In this document: positions 7,838 to 17,454 of the stretch, piece by piece
Layout: each line of letters opens with the position of its first letter
Numbering within the stretch: the first letter of the stretch is position 1
Source of the DNA: an uncultured Clostridia bacterium
Lineage (GTDB): Bacteria; Bacillota; Clostridia; TANB77; CAG-508
Length of the DNA stretch: 64,000 nt
Assembly (NCBI GenBank): GCA_944391955.1
Contig: CALXVG010000003.1
Location: forward strand, 47,314-111,313
Direction of reading: 5' to 3'
Program-made: the position numbers and the translations under genes
Notes under the pieces: model-generated
Database searches by the model: none
What the model saw: only the letters and a program-made list of their open reading frames with translations
Told to the model about the DNA's origin: nothing

Positions 7838-9468
7838 TTTGTAATAGTTTGTGGATACATAAATTTCAAATGGAATGCTAAGCCTCCATTTTCATAAAGT
7901 TCTTTGTACATTTCATCATTTAGGTTATATTCTTCTTTTTGTTCTTTTGTTATTTCTTTTTGATCAAACACTACGATTTTATCAAATAGTCTTGATATTT
8001 CTTCTTTGGTTAGTCCATTTTTTTTGATGTCATCTATTGCTTTGAAAATTAAATCTTCTTTATCTTCTAATTTGTTTAATGTATTAAACTTATTTTCTGT
8101 TTCTTGTAATTTTTCCTTTTCATTTTTTAACTTCTTTTCTAATTCTTGCTTTTTGTCTTTATATATAAATTCTGGAATTAAGTCATTTAGCTTATCTTCA
8201 TATACTTGTTTGAATTGTTTTTCCAACTTCTCTATAGTTTGCTTGTGCTTATTTAATTCTTTCTCTAAAGTAACTTTATTTGTATTAATTGCTTTTACAT
8301 TGTTCATTACAAAATCTTTAAATTCTGGATTACTAATTAAATTATCAATATACGCATTTACGATTTGGTCTAAATACTCAATCCTAATTCTATGAGGTTT
8401 ACATCCATAATCTGGTCTTATATCTTTTATAGTACCTTCATTGCTATATTTTTTACATAAATAACTATCGGGTCTTTTTCTTGTACCACTTGTTCCTTTT
8501 CTTTTATACATTGCAGTTCCACATCTTCCACAATACAAAAGTCCTGAGTATAAATTGTTTTCTACATCTACAAACTTGAAACCATTATTATATTTATCAC
8601 TTTCTTTTTTTCTTTTCTTTCTAATTTTTTGTACTTTTTCAAATAGTTCTTTATCAATAATTGGCTCATGATGGTTTTCAATTATAGTCCATTCTGACTC
8701 ATCTTTTACTCTTGTTTTTTTAGATTTAAAACTTACTTTTTCAGTATGTCCCCCTACATAATCTCCAATATATCTTCTGTCATCTAATATTCTTACTATA
8801 TGCTGTGCTTTCCAATTTGCAGTTTGTTTTGCATTTGCAAAATTCCTACTCTGAGATGGTGTTGGTATTCCTTTTTTATTTAGATATGTTGCAATTTTTT
8901 GATACCCCCAGTCTTTAGAATATAGTTCAAATATTTCTTTTACAGTAGAAGCTGTTTCCTCATTTATTATTAACTTTTTTCCATCTTTGTTATAACCATA
9001 AATTGCTTTCACTAATAATTCCCCTTCCTCTATTTTGTGTTTAAGGTTTCTCCTTATATTCTTGCTATCATCTCTTGCTCTTCTCTCATTAAACCACGCA
9101 TATAGTCCAAACATCTCTTCATTGTATTGTTCATCTTCAAATATAATTTCTACACCTTGTTCTTCTAAATATTCTACAAAATCTAATGCTTCTTTTTGAT
9201 TTCTTCCAAGTCTTGATGAATTTTTAAATACAATTACATCTATTTCTTTATTTTTGGCTTTTTCTTTTATATCATCAAATCTACTAAAGTCTGTACCACT
9301 TTTGTCATCATCCATTATAATGTCAACTATATTTGTATATCCATGACCTTTACAATATTTTATAAGTAAATCTCTTTGGGTTTCTATTCTTTCATAATTT
9401 TCACCATAATCATCTCTACTTTCTCTTGCATATATAACAGTATTTTTTTCTTCATTTGATTTCTTCAT
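7825..9468 (-). CDS. Large serine recombinase (integrase of the murA element)
   Basis: 547 aa. Resolvase domain with catalytic Ser17 in YARESRD and the NSSRLGRNQKE motif near residue 85; a recombinase domain (about 150-280); a zinc ribbon starting GLLYCGRCGTAMY with further Cys; then a long coiled coil (about 395-475) typical of large serine integrases. Ribosome site AGGAGG precedes the ATG. The last codons (AGG GGG ATG TGA) lie in the attachment core and in murA, so the C-terminus is set by the integration site. In a circular form the frame would continue 17 residues beyond RG. It probably performs integration into the murA loop; excision would need a directionality factor, for which small element genes are candidates. 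Confidence 0.93.
   Translation of the reverse strand: MKKSNEEKNTVIYARESRDDYGENYERIETQRDLLIKYCKGHGYTNIVDIIMDDDKSGTDFSRFDDIKEKAKNKEIDVIVFKNSSRLGRNQKEALDFVEYLEEQGVEIIFEDEQYNEEMFGLYAWFNERRARDDSKNIRRNLKHKIEEGELLVKAIYGYNKDGKKLIINEETASTVKEIFELYSKDWGYQKIATYLNKKGIPTPSQSRNFANAKQTANWKAQHIVRILDDRRYIGDYVGGHTEKVSFKSKKTRVKDESEWTIIENHHEPIIDKELFEKVQKIRKKRKKESDKYNNGFKFVDVENNLYSGLLYCGRCGTAMYKRKGTSGTRKRPDSYLCKKYSNEGTIKDIRPDYGCKPHRIRIEYLDQIVNAYIDNLISNPEFKDFVMNNVKAINTNKVTLEKELNKHKQTIEKLEKQFKQVYEDKLNDLIPEFIYKDKKQELEKKLKNEKEKLQETENKFNTLNKLEDKEDLIFKAIDDIKKNGLTKEEISRLFDKIVVFDQKEITKEQKEEYNLNDEMYKELYENGGLAFHLKFMYPQTITNRGM
7832..7837 (-). other. Attachment site, recombinase-side junction
   Basis: CAGGGG on the coding strand. 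On the element side it follows ACAAA; on the murA side GATGTGAGATTGG continues the Cys-loop codons. The crossover must lie within these six bases, which are shared with 17469-17474. Confidence 0.8.
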
Positions 9469-9553
9469 ATTATTTCACACCTCCTAACGTATTTGAATCT
9501 ATGTATCAATAACACTATTGTTGTTTATTATTTTATTGTTGCTATTATATATT

Positions 9554-9599
9554 AAAAGTTCTAAAATTTCAAGTTATACGTTGAAATCTTAGAACTTTT
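9554..9599. terminator. Hairpin after the element rhuM gene
   Basis: Inverted repeat AAAAGTTCTAA/TTAGAACTTTT (9554-9564, 9589-9599) extended by an inner AATTTCAA/TTGAAAT pairing. It lies between RhuM and the recombinase gene; the better T-run is on the plus strand. Confidence 0.55.
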
Positions 9600-9625
9600 T
9601 TCAGTTGGTTACAAAATGTTACCAA

Positions 9626-10612
9626 CTAGTTATTATCTTTTAGCATTTTAATCATTTTATCAAAGTCACTTTCTAATTGTTTCATTTCTCTATCTCTATA
9701 TATTTCGAATTCTTTTTCAGCCTTTTCCATTGCTTCTTGATGAGAAATCTTTCCTTTACCTTCAAGTAGTTTTCTTTTATTTTGTATTATTTGATTATCT
9801 AATTCATTTATCCAATCATTCATTGTCATTGCTCTTTGTTCTAATGCTTGAAGTTCTGCAAAATCTAAGAATTGTGAAACTAATAAATTCAACCTTTGTA
9901 ATTCTATTTCTGAAAGATAATTTTTAGCAATTTTTACATCATCAATCGTAACATAATCGCCTTTAAAATTAGTCATTCCAACAAATGGCTTCTCATTGTC
10001 TACTCTCTCATATATCAGTTCCGCTGCAGTATGTTCATGAACTGCAAAATGAAGTTTGTTTTGAACTGTCGCAAAAAATTTTTTGGTTAAATCAGAACGT
10101 GGATCATAATCTATTGATGTGGCATATATGTCTGTAACTTGCTGGTAAAAATTTCTTTCAGATGAACGAATATCTCTAATTCTTTGTAATAATTCTCTAA
10201 AATATCTATTTCCACCTTGTTTTAATCTTTCATCGTCCATTGTGAATCCCTTTTGCATATATTCGTGAAGTCTTTGAGTTGCCCATATTCTAAATCTTGT
10301 TGCCACTTGTGATTGCACTCTATATCCTAATGCTATTATCATATCTAAATTATAATGGTCTATATTTCTTTTAACTTGTCTATTTCCTTCATTTTGAACT
10401 AATAAGAATTTCTTATTAGTTGAATTATTTTCTAATTCTCCATCTTTATAAATATTTTTTATGTGCATTGAAATATTTTCTTGTGTCGTTTTATAAATTT
10501 CAGCTATTTGATTTTGTGTCAGCCATATATCTTCATCACTAAATTTTACTGAAACTTTTGTAACACCATCTTCATCTTGATAAATTATTATATTATTTTC
10601 GTTTTTTTGCAT
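9626..10612 (-). CDS. RhuM family protein (element copy)
   Basis: 328 aa. Begins with the family pattern IYQDEDGVTKVSVKFSDEDIWLTQNQ, a winged-helix-like DNA-binding start (AEIYKTTQENISMHIKNIY), then YNLDMIIALGYRVQSQ and ATRFRIWATQRLHEYMQKGF, and a C-terminal helical part with GKGKISHQEAMEKAEKEFE. RhuM was named from a Salmonella pathogenicity island; homologues are common on mobile DNA, and the biochemical role is unknown. Good ribosome site (TGGAGA). A second intact paralogue and a fragment lie at 50.8-52.2 kb. Confidence 0.85.
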   Translation of the reverse strand: MQKNENNIIIYQDEDGVTKVSVKFSDEDIWLTQNQIAEIYKTTQENISMHIKNIYKDGELENNSTNKKFLLVQNEGNRQVKRNIDHYNLDMIIALGYRVQSQVATRFRIWATQRLHEYMQKGFTMDDERLKQGGNRYFRELLQRIRDIRSSERNFYQQVTDIYATSIDYDPRSDLTKKFFATVQNKLHFAVHEHTAAELIYERVDNEKPFVGMTNFKGDYVTIDDVKIAKNYLSEIELQRLNLLVSQFLDFAELQALEQRAMTMNDWINELDNQIIQNKRKLLEGKGKISHQEAMEKAEKEFEIYRDREMKQLESDFDKMIKMLKDNN

Positions 10613-10766
10613 TTTTATTCTCCATTCTATATATTTTCATATATTATTCTTATTTTCTTTATCCTATTATTTGGTTATTTGTATTTTTTTATGTTATTTA
10701 ATTACTGTTATATTTATATCATAAATTAAATATTTTATCAATATTTTTACGAAAATTTGTTCTATA

Positions 10767-10931
10767 TTATTTGTATTCTTGTTTTATTCTATCGGATATT
10801 ATATCTGTAAATATTTCTTTATAATCATCTACTACATCTGTACTTTTATTATTAGGACTTATAAATACAGCAAATGGTAATTTATCTTTTTTATTCTTAT
10901 GTATTTTTACTTTGTTTTCTTCTTCATTCAA
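10767..10931 (-). CDS. Small 54-aa protein of the element
   Basis: Reads from TTG at 10931 to TAA at 10767, with AGAGGTGGT just upstream (plus-strand 10936-10944). The product is charged, with a Lys-rich start (EEENKVKIHKNKKDK) followed by LPFAVFISPNN and an amphipathic end. It fills most of the 458-bp gap between RhuM and the HTH gene. No family recognised. The ribosome site and uninterrupted frame support it; size and charge would suit a small regulator such as a directionality factor, which is only a guess. Confidence 0.5.
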   Translation of the reverse strand: MNEEENKVKIHKNKKDKLPFAVFISPNNKSTDVVDDYKEIFTDIISDRIKQEYK

Positions 10932-10993
10932 TAGCACCACCTCTCTAAAACAATATTCTCCTCATAAATAATTATGATATTTTTTAAGGCATA

Positions 10994-11038
10994 CTAAAAA
11001 GCAAGTCATTTATTTTTGTAAATAAATACTTGCTTTTA
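10994..11038 (-). terminator. Terminator of the HTH gene
   Basis: Long inverted repeat: ACTAAAAGCAAGTATTTATTT pairs with its complement across a short loop, and the minus-strand copy ends in TTTTTAG. It lies 33 bp after the HTH gene stop. Confidence 0.7.
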
Positions 11039-11070
11039 GTTGATTTTTTGGAACAGTATTTTGAACACAA

Positions 11071-11412
11071 TTAGACTAAGTATTTTTTTGACATTTCAAT
11101 TGAATGCTGAAATTGTAAATGTTTTAAATGCTCTAGCTCGTTATTCTCTTTTTCCTTCAAAATTTCTGCTCTTAACTGTCTGTTTTTCTTTTTTCTCTCA
11201 AGATAATTTTTATGTTTTATCTCACTTTTTATTTGTTTTTCCTTCTCATATTTAGGGTGTCCTTTTAACACTTTTGAAACATATTGTGGACTTACTCCTA
11301 ATTTTCGTGCTATACATTCACAGTTAAATTCTTTCTCAAAATACAATTCGCAAATTTTCTGCCTCTTGCTGCTTGGTTTGATTACCTCCTCTCTATAAAT
11401 AGTAATCAACAA
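11071..11412 (-). CDS. Helix-turn-helix protein with coiled-coil tail
   Basis: 113 aa. Residues 15-50 form a clear helix-turn-helix: KRQKICELYFEKEFNCECIA then RKLGVSPQYVSKVLKGHP, like sigma region 4 or phage terminase small-subunit starts. The rest is a very charged coiled coil (KHKNYLERKKKNRQLRAEIL). The assigned TTG start follows AAGGAAT; a stronger AGGAGGT lies inside, without a standard start after it, so the N-terminus is uncertain. Probably a transcription regulator of the element. It stands alone with its own terminator. Confidence 0.6.
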   Translation of the reverse strand: MLITIYREEVIKPSSKRQKICELYFEKEFNCECIARKLGVSPQYVSKVLKGHPKYEKEKQIKSEIKHKNYLERKKKNRQLRAEILKEKENNELEHLKHLQFQHSIEMSKKYLV

Positions 11413-11603
11413 TCTTATTCCTTTGAAAATTTGACTTTTTTGTATTTCCTTACATTTTTATAGACTCATTAAGTCATTCTTTGTATACACTTTTGTTGAC
11501 AAACTTATTTTACTACATTTTTTATATAAAAACAATATATACAATAAAATTTCTAAAAATGCTTATTTTGCAGTAGTTTGAATAGTATAAAAATGTACAC
11601 AAT
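11413..11603. other. Intergenic gap between HTH and 146-aa genes
   Basis: AT-rich. On the minus strand it holds TTGTCA, a TGTATACA palindrome and the dyad GACTTAATGAGTC upstream of the HTH gene. The dyads could be an operator for the HTH protein; no convincing -10/-35 pair at standard spacing was found. Confidence 0.3.
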
Positions 11604-12044
11604 TTATCTTTTTATGAAAAAACTTTTTATTTTATTTAATATTCTCTTAAAAATACTTTCTTTATATTCTACTATTTGCATTGTTTCATTACTATTCTCA
11701 GCTAAATTTTTCTTTGGTTTATTTGCAAATATATCAGCATTATACATTTGCTGTTTTTTCAATTCATTTTTTTGTCTTGCTTCATTCTGCATTCTTATAA
11801 TTTTAGCTTTCTGCTCTGGAGTTGCAAGATAATCTCTAAATAAATTAAATAGTATTGCTTTTGTTTCTGAAAGCATTGGCTGGTCTTTAAGTTCTAGTTC
11901 ATCATCTAGTTCATACTCATATTCTTCATTTCTATTTGCTTCTATTGTTTTAATAACTTCGGGAGGAATTTTATTGTATTCTTCTTCATTTAGTTCTTGT
12001 AAAATTGTATACACTTCTGCATAAGCATTTTTACGATTGCTCAT
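11604..12044 (-). CDS. 146-aa hypothetical protein of the element
   Basis: Starts at ATG 12044 behind GGAGGAATGAATTT and overlaps the end of the helicase gene by 14 bp, so it is translated with it. The N-terminal half has the pattern VYTILQELNEEEYNKIPPEV, followed by an acidic stretch (YEYELDDELELKD) and a basic end (ILNKIKSFFIKR). No enzymatic motif. Small acidic proteins beginning this way occur in Clostridia, but I cannot name a function. Tight coupling suggests it works with the helicase. Confidence 0.7.
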   Translation of the reverse strand: MSNRKNAYAEVYTILQELNEEEYNKIPPEVIKTIEANRNEEYEYELDDELELKDQPMLSETKAILFNLFRDYLATPEQKAKIIRMQNEARQKNELKKQQMYNADIFANKPKKNLAENSNETMQIVEYKESIFKRILNKIKSFFIKR

Positions 12045-15000
12045 CTAAATTCATTCCTCCTTCTTTTGTTCTTTCTACTAATTCTTTTAATGCAGCATCT
12101 TCTCTGTCAGACATTTCTATGTCTGTTAAAGAACTAATTGATGCTTGTGCTATTTCTTTAGAACTACGTTTTTTATTTTTAAAAATTTCTAATTCTTCAA
12201 TTTCTCTTTTTTCATCGTCTGTAATAGCACCAGTGCCTGTTCCTCTATATACCTGTTTTAATCTTTCCATCTTTCTTCCAAAAGGAAACTCTCCGTCCAA
12301 ATTATTTTCGTCTATAATTTTTTGAATATCTATTCCTTCTTGCTTTATATCATTTAAAGTAGGAAAGTATTCCTTACCTTTTCTCCTATACCTAAATTGT
12401 ATTTGACTTAAATCTACGCCCTCTCTTTTTAATATTTTTACAATTGCTATTGTTTCTTGTACCATACTTGGTCCTTGTTCTGTTATTATTCCTAATCTCT
12501 TCGCTTCTTCCTTTTCTTCTTCTGTTATAACATAAGTTCCAATGCCATTATACGCATTTCTTGTATTAGCAATTCTTTTTCCTAATGCAAAATTCCCATC
12601 CAAGTTATTTTTTCTTATAATGTCTTCTATATCTATTCCATCTTGCTTTACATCTTTTAACAGTATAAATGTGGTTTTCCTTTGTATTGTTTTAGTAGGT
12701 CGTAACTCATCAATGTTAACTCCAGCTTCTTTCAATATCTTTACTATTTCTAAAGTTTCAGCTATTGCACTTTTTGTTTCTTCTGGAATAATTCCTAATT
12801 TTTTTGCTTCTTCTTTCTCTTGTTCTGTTATCTTACAATGTCCGTTTCCTTTATATGCAGATCTTAATAGCTTCACCCTTTGCCCAATAGGGAAGTTACT
12901 ATCCAAATTATTTTCGCTTATAATTTTTTCTATATTTATTCCATTTTGCTCTATATCTCTCAATACAGTACCTATCTTTTTACCATTTTTCCTAGTAGTT
13001 GTTTGTATTAAAGTTATATCTACTCCATTTTCACTTAATAATTTTACAATCTCTAAAGTTTCAGCTATTGCACTTTTTGTCTCTTTTGGAATAAGTCCCA
13101 GTTTTTTTGCTTCTTCTTTTTCTTGTTCTGTTATAATATAACCTTTCCCCTGACCTATATATGCACGTCTAGTGTTTTGTATATTTCTTCCTATAGTAAA
13201 GTTTTCATCCAACCCATATTCATTAATAATTTTTCTTATGTCTATTCCATCTTGTTCTATGTCTTTTAGCGTTGTTCTTCTTACTTTTCCTGCTTTTCGA
13301 TCAGTTAATTGTATTTTTGCTAAGTCTACTCCATTTTCATATAATATTTTAGCAATCTCTATTGTTTGAGCTATCACACTTTTTTCTTGTCGTGGTATAA
13401 GACCTAATTCATTGGCTATTTCCTTTTCTTGTTCTGATATTCTACATTTATTCTTTCCTTTATATGCCTCTCTTAGCATTGCGACCTGCTGTCCATATTT
13501 AAAATTTCCATCAAGTTTATGTTTTTCTATTATTCGTTGTATATTCACACCATCTTGCTCTATTTCTTTTAATAATATCTTCTTTTGACGTCTTCCTACT
13601 ATTTTCGATAATTGTATCTTTTCTAATTTAACTCCTTCACTTTTTAATATGCTAGCAATTCTTAGAATTTCAGATATTGCACTTTCTTTTTCTATTCCAT
13701 CAACTGTATCTTTTAACTCTACAAAATCTTTCAATAGGCCAGTAAGTTCAAATAGTCCAACTTTTCCATCTGAAAAACTTCTCCCTTTGCTTTCTCCATC
13801 TCTTTTGTTTCTTTCAGGCAAGTTAATTTGCCACAAGTCTATTGTAGAGCCTAACCTCACTATCTCTTGCACTTCTTCAATTTGTTTTTCATTTAACCCT
13901 TCAAATTCATTTTTTAAATATTCTTTGTATTTATTCTGTATTTCTTTTAATACAGTAGCATATCCTGTTTCTTCCTTATCGCTACTATTTATATCTGGTA
14001 ATGTTCCATTATGTCTTTCTGTCCAGTCTAGTATAAGGTTTAGCATTTGTATGTCATCTTGCTCTGTTATTTCATTTTCCCAATTTACTTTTAATGTGTT
14101 ATTTACTAAATCAATTACGACTGGTCTATCATCATCTTTAGTAGGATTATCTGGATCTTCCGCATAAATTACTCTTCCTAATTGTTGCAAATATAATATT
14201 TTTGAGTTTTCATCCATTGGTCTTAGCCATATCATTCCATCTAGTTTATCTAAGTGTAATCCCTCATTTGCTTTATTCATTACTAGCATAAATTCAGTTT
14301 CTTCTGAATTGCTGTTTTGGAATTCTTCCAATCGCCTGCTATTATCTTTGTCTCCATATTCTCCAAGCATTGAGTGAAAATTAGGTATTATATCTGAGCC
14401 TTTAAAGTATTCTGCAATTTGTTTTTCATAATCTGCTATTTTATCTTTTCCTTTTTTTCTTCCTATGACATTTCCATCTTCATCTTCTAAATCTTCTACA
14501 ATTGGTAGAAATACTATATATTTTCCACCTTTTTTCACATTTGCTTGTAGAATTTGAGGTATTCCTTCTGCATTTTCTACATTTCTTCTCAAAGCCTCAT
14601 ATTCTTCTAATTTTTCATTTCTATCTTGTATATCTTCTATTTGGTCTATTTTATCTTTTAATTCATCTAAACTTCCATCTGTCTTTAAACTATATGCACA
14701 ACTAACAAGCTTAGGATTTACAACTAATCCCATTCTTATTGCATTTGTCAAACTCATATTCATTGCGATATGTTTTCCACTTACTGCTTCTCTATTTGTG
14801 TATCCTAACCTTTGAGCCACTTCATTTGCCATATTTATTCCATCTGCATCTCTTCTTGGAGTCGCTGTTATTCCTAATACTTTTGTACTTTCTGGCTGAT
14901 TATCTAACAATGCATTTAATCTATCTCCCCATTCTTTTGCACCTGTTCTATGTAACTCATCTAATACAACAAAATTATATTGTTTGTTTATAGTTTCTTT

Positions 15001-17125
15001 TCCATCTCGTGCAAGTAAACTTGGATATGTTGCAAATTTTAGGTTTGGAAATACATCTGCTATTATGTCATCTTTGCTTCTTCCGAATAGTATTTACTGG
15101 TCCATGAATATATTTTATAATATAGTCCTTCATTTGCTCTAGTATCTCATTTTGAGGTGCTAGGTAAAGCATTTCTTCGTTTTGGTGTTCCATTAGCTGT
15201 GATAATGCAACAAAACTTTTTCCTCCTCCCGTTGGTAATATCACTGATGCAAATCTATTCTCTTGCAATATTTCATCTGCTCTGTCTGTTGCTCTTTGTT
15301 GATATGGTCTTAACTGTATTCCGGTACCTTGTACATCATAATATCCTAAAAATCTTTCTATTCTTTCAATAGATAGGTCTTGATTTAAAACTGATGTATT
15401 ACTTCTTTGATTTAAATTTTCTCTATTTTCTGCTATCATTCTGTCATATTGTTCTAATCGTTTTGCTTTTATAGTTTCTGATGTGTCATTTTCAGTAATT
15501 TCAAAATCCTTTCTCCTTGTTACCATGTTTAATAGGACAATTGGAATATCCTGGCTATCTATACCTTGTGCTTCTAACTTCTGATACAATTCTACACAAT
15601 ATTCATTCTGTATTCTTTGAATCAAATTGTTTCTTTCAGCTACCGTAAATTCTTCTATGCCAATTTTCTGCCAATCATATAATGAAAATATTGCCTCTGC
15701 ATAATAATCTTCTTTATCTATTTTTTCATCTCTTTGTGTTTTTGAAAAAGTGCTACTCATTATATCTCTTACATTTGATAGTCCACCATTTTCCATTATC
15801 TCTATCTTTTCTTCTTCAGATAGTTCTTTTATTTTATCTATTAACTCCGTAGATTCGCCATTTAAATCTAAGGAAATTGACTCACTAAGTTTAACTCCTC
15901 TATTACTTTGTCTTGTTATTATTGCTGGTTCTATTTCAAAACCATTACTCTCTATATTTTGAACAATATCTCTATATTTTGGATTACCTCGTATTATTTG
16001 ATTTAATAATTTCGCTAATTCTCTTGCATTTGATTGTGACTTAGCTAAATAAAACATATTTTTAGCAACAGAATTTGCCATTCCATATTCTACTTTTCCA
16101 TCTGTTAATTCATACATTTCTTCAATTGATATATTATCTCTTACACCATACTCTTTTAATAGCGAACTATTCTCTGGTATTTCAATGCTTCTACCTTCAT
16201 TTGCAAATCGAATTACTTCTCGCTTTAAATCTCTAACTAATTCTTGGTATTGTCCTTCTAATTGTTGTAATAATGCAAAAATGTCGACAATTTCTTTTTG
16301 AACATCTATTATTTCGTCTTTTTCAATATCTCCATAATGGATTAGTTCTAGTGATGAAAACGCATTTCCTATTGTTTGCACTAATAAATTGTTATTTGCT
16401 GTGTGGGGTATTAATGGCTCCATTCCACCTACTCTTTCAAGTAAAGTTAATTTAGCAATTATCTTGTTTTTTTCTAATGATTGTTCTTCATTTAGTGCTT
16501 GATAACTACTAATTCTTGCAACTGGAGACCTATATGTAATACCTTTTCTTGGTTTTGCATTACTTGGGTCTAATGGCTCTCTTGTGGTGTATCTCGTTTC
16601 TATTGCTTTTCTTATTTCTTCTGAAGTTTTGCTATTATCTATTTCTGAAATAGTTTCTAAAAGTCTACTGTCATCTGGAATAGAAGAAATATATTCCTCT
16701 ACTTTTTTTGCTATTTCTCCTATCATATATTGCCCAGCATTGATAACTTTCTCTCCTAATTCACTTTTTGGAACTTTTACCATCACATATCTATCTTTGT
16801 AAAATCCTCTTCCATAGGAAATAGACACGTTTCCATTGCTTGAAAGTGAAATACAGTTTGTATCTTTTCTATAATGCATCTTTATATGGTCATAAACTTG
16901 TTCTAAACTTATTTCAGCATCTTTGCTATATTTAGGTAGCTCATTTTCAGCATTTTCTTCATATCTTTCTCTGTCTGTTCTTATTTTTTCAATATTACCT
17001 GCATTATCTAATGTTACTCCTGCTTCTAAATCTTGATTATCTGCCATATTTAAAGCACGAAAAAAGTAATAGTTCTCTTCATCTTCTATTATATTAAATC
17101 TATCTATATCAAATAAACTTTCCAT
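12031..17125 (-). CDS. Giant SF2 DEAD/DEAH-type helicase, read through a +1 shift at CGG; five C-terminal repeats
   Basis: Starts at ATG 17125. The first frame (685 codons) has about 615 residues of unknown N-terminal region, then LRPYQQRA and the Walker A PTGGGKS at about 631-637, and stops soon after codon 681, CGG. The remaining helicase motifs lie in the next frame: DELHRTG (motif II), GITATPRRD (motif III), NEGLHLDKLDG and QQLGRV (motif VI). Skipping the C at 15085 joins both into a 1697-aa protein without a stop. From about residue 1155 five tandem repeats of about 90 aa follow, each with LKDIEQDGIDIxKII, LDxNFxxGxxV and ITEQEKEEAKKLGLI, resembling helicase-associated domains. Likely a DNA-acting ATPase; its job (replication, defence or transfer) is unknown. 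Confidence 0.8.
15083..15085 (-). other. In-frame CGG at +1 frameshift site 2
   Basis: Coding-strand context AAT ACT ATT CGG AAG; the continuing frame is ATT (C) GGA AGA AGC AAA GAT. The seam lies between Walker A and the DELH motif, so no working ATPase is made without a shift. Same NTT-C-GGR pattern as the other two sites. Confidence 0.75.
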
Positions 17126-17154
17126 ATAAAATATTTTCCTTTGTAATAACTTTA

Positions 17155-17184
17155 TCTATAAGATATTTTATCATACCCTGTCAA
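17155..17184 (-). promoter_or_regulatory. Promoter of the element helicase operon
   Basis: On the minus strand TTGACA (17184-17179), an 18-bp spacer and TATAGA (17160-17155). It precedes the helicase start at 17125; the ribosome site AAAGGAAA is weak and somewhat far from the ATG. Confidence 0.6.
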
Positions 17185-17228
17185 AATATAAAAGATTTTC
17201 TATTTATTTTTTAATTCAAAAATATAAT

Positions 17229-17405
17229 TTATCCATAACCATAATCAATTTTATACTGCAAATCACTATCAGAATAATATTCTGTAATTGCATTATATAA
17301 ACAACTAATTATAAAATTTGTACTATTATAAATTTGAATATCTGGTTTCAAATTATTTAATTTATCAAGGGCATAAAAAATAATAGAAGCATTTAATAGT
17401 TGCAT
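17229..17405 (-). CDS. 58-aa orphan reading frame at the element end
   Basis: ATG at 17405 to TAA at 17229. The open frame extends upstream to about 17450, almost to the element edge, with no good ribosome site, so it may be the tail of a gene cut when the element formed. Visible pattern: IIFYALDKLNNLKPDIQIYN and YNAITEYYSDSDLQY. No family recognised. It occupies most of the 329-bp gap between helicase and murA. Confidence 0.35.
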   Translation of the reverse strand: MQLLNASIIFYALDKLNNLKPDIQIYNSTNFIISCLYNAITEYYSDSDLQYKIDYGYG

Positions 17406-17454
17406 TCTACTTCTTACATTTTCTTTTGGTAATATTGCTTGTCCAATATATCAA

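Noticed and set aside
12542..13141. Long open frames on the plus strand opposite the helicase (also opposite murA, dnaB, mreB and others)
   Set aside because: They mirror a repetitive or biased coding strand, are hydrophobic low-complexity translations, lack ribosome sites and have no family pattern.
12300..13600. Regular spaced repeats suggestive of a CRISPR array
   Set aside because: The period is about 270 bp and the units are translated protein repeats with changing third bases. No CRISPR array or cas gene is seen anywhere in the window.
14500..15100. A separate gene starting at TTG 14910 for the second helicase part
   Set aside because: The frame is open upstream to about 15110 and encodes the DELH motif before that TTG; no ribosome site is present. 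It is the continuation of the same protein.
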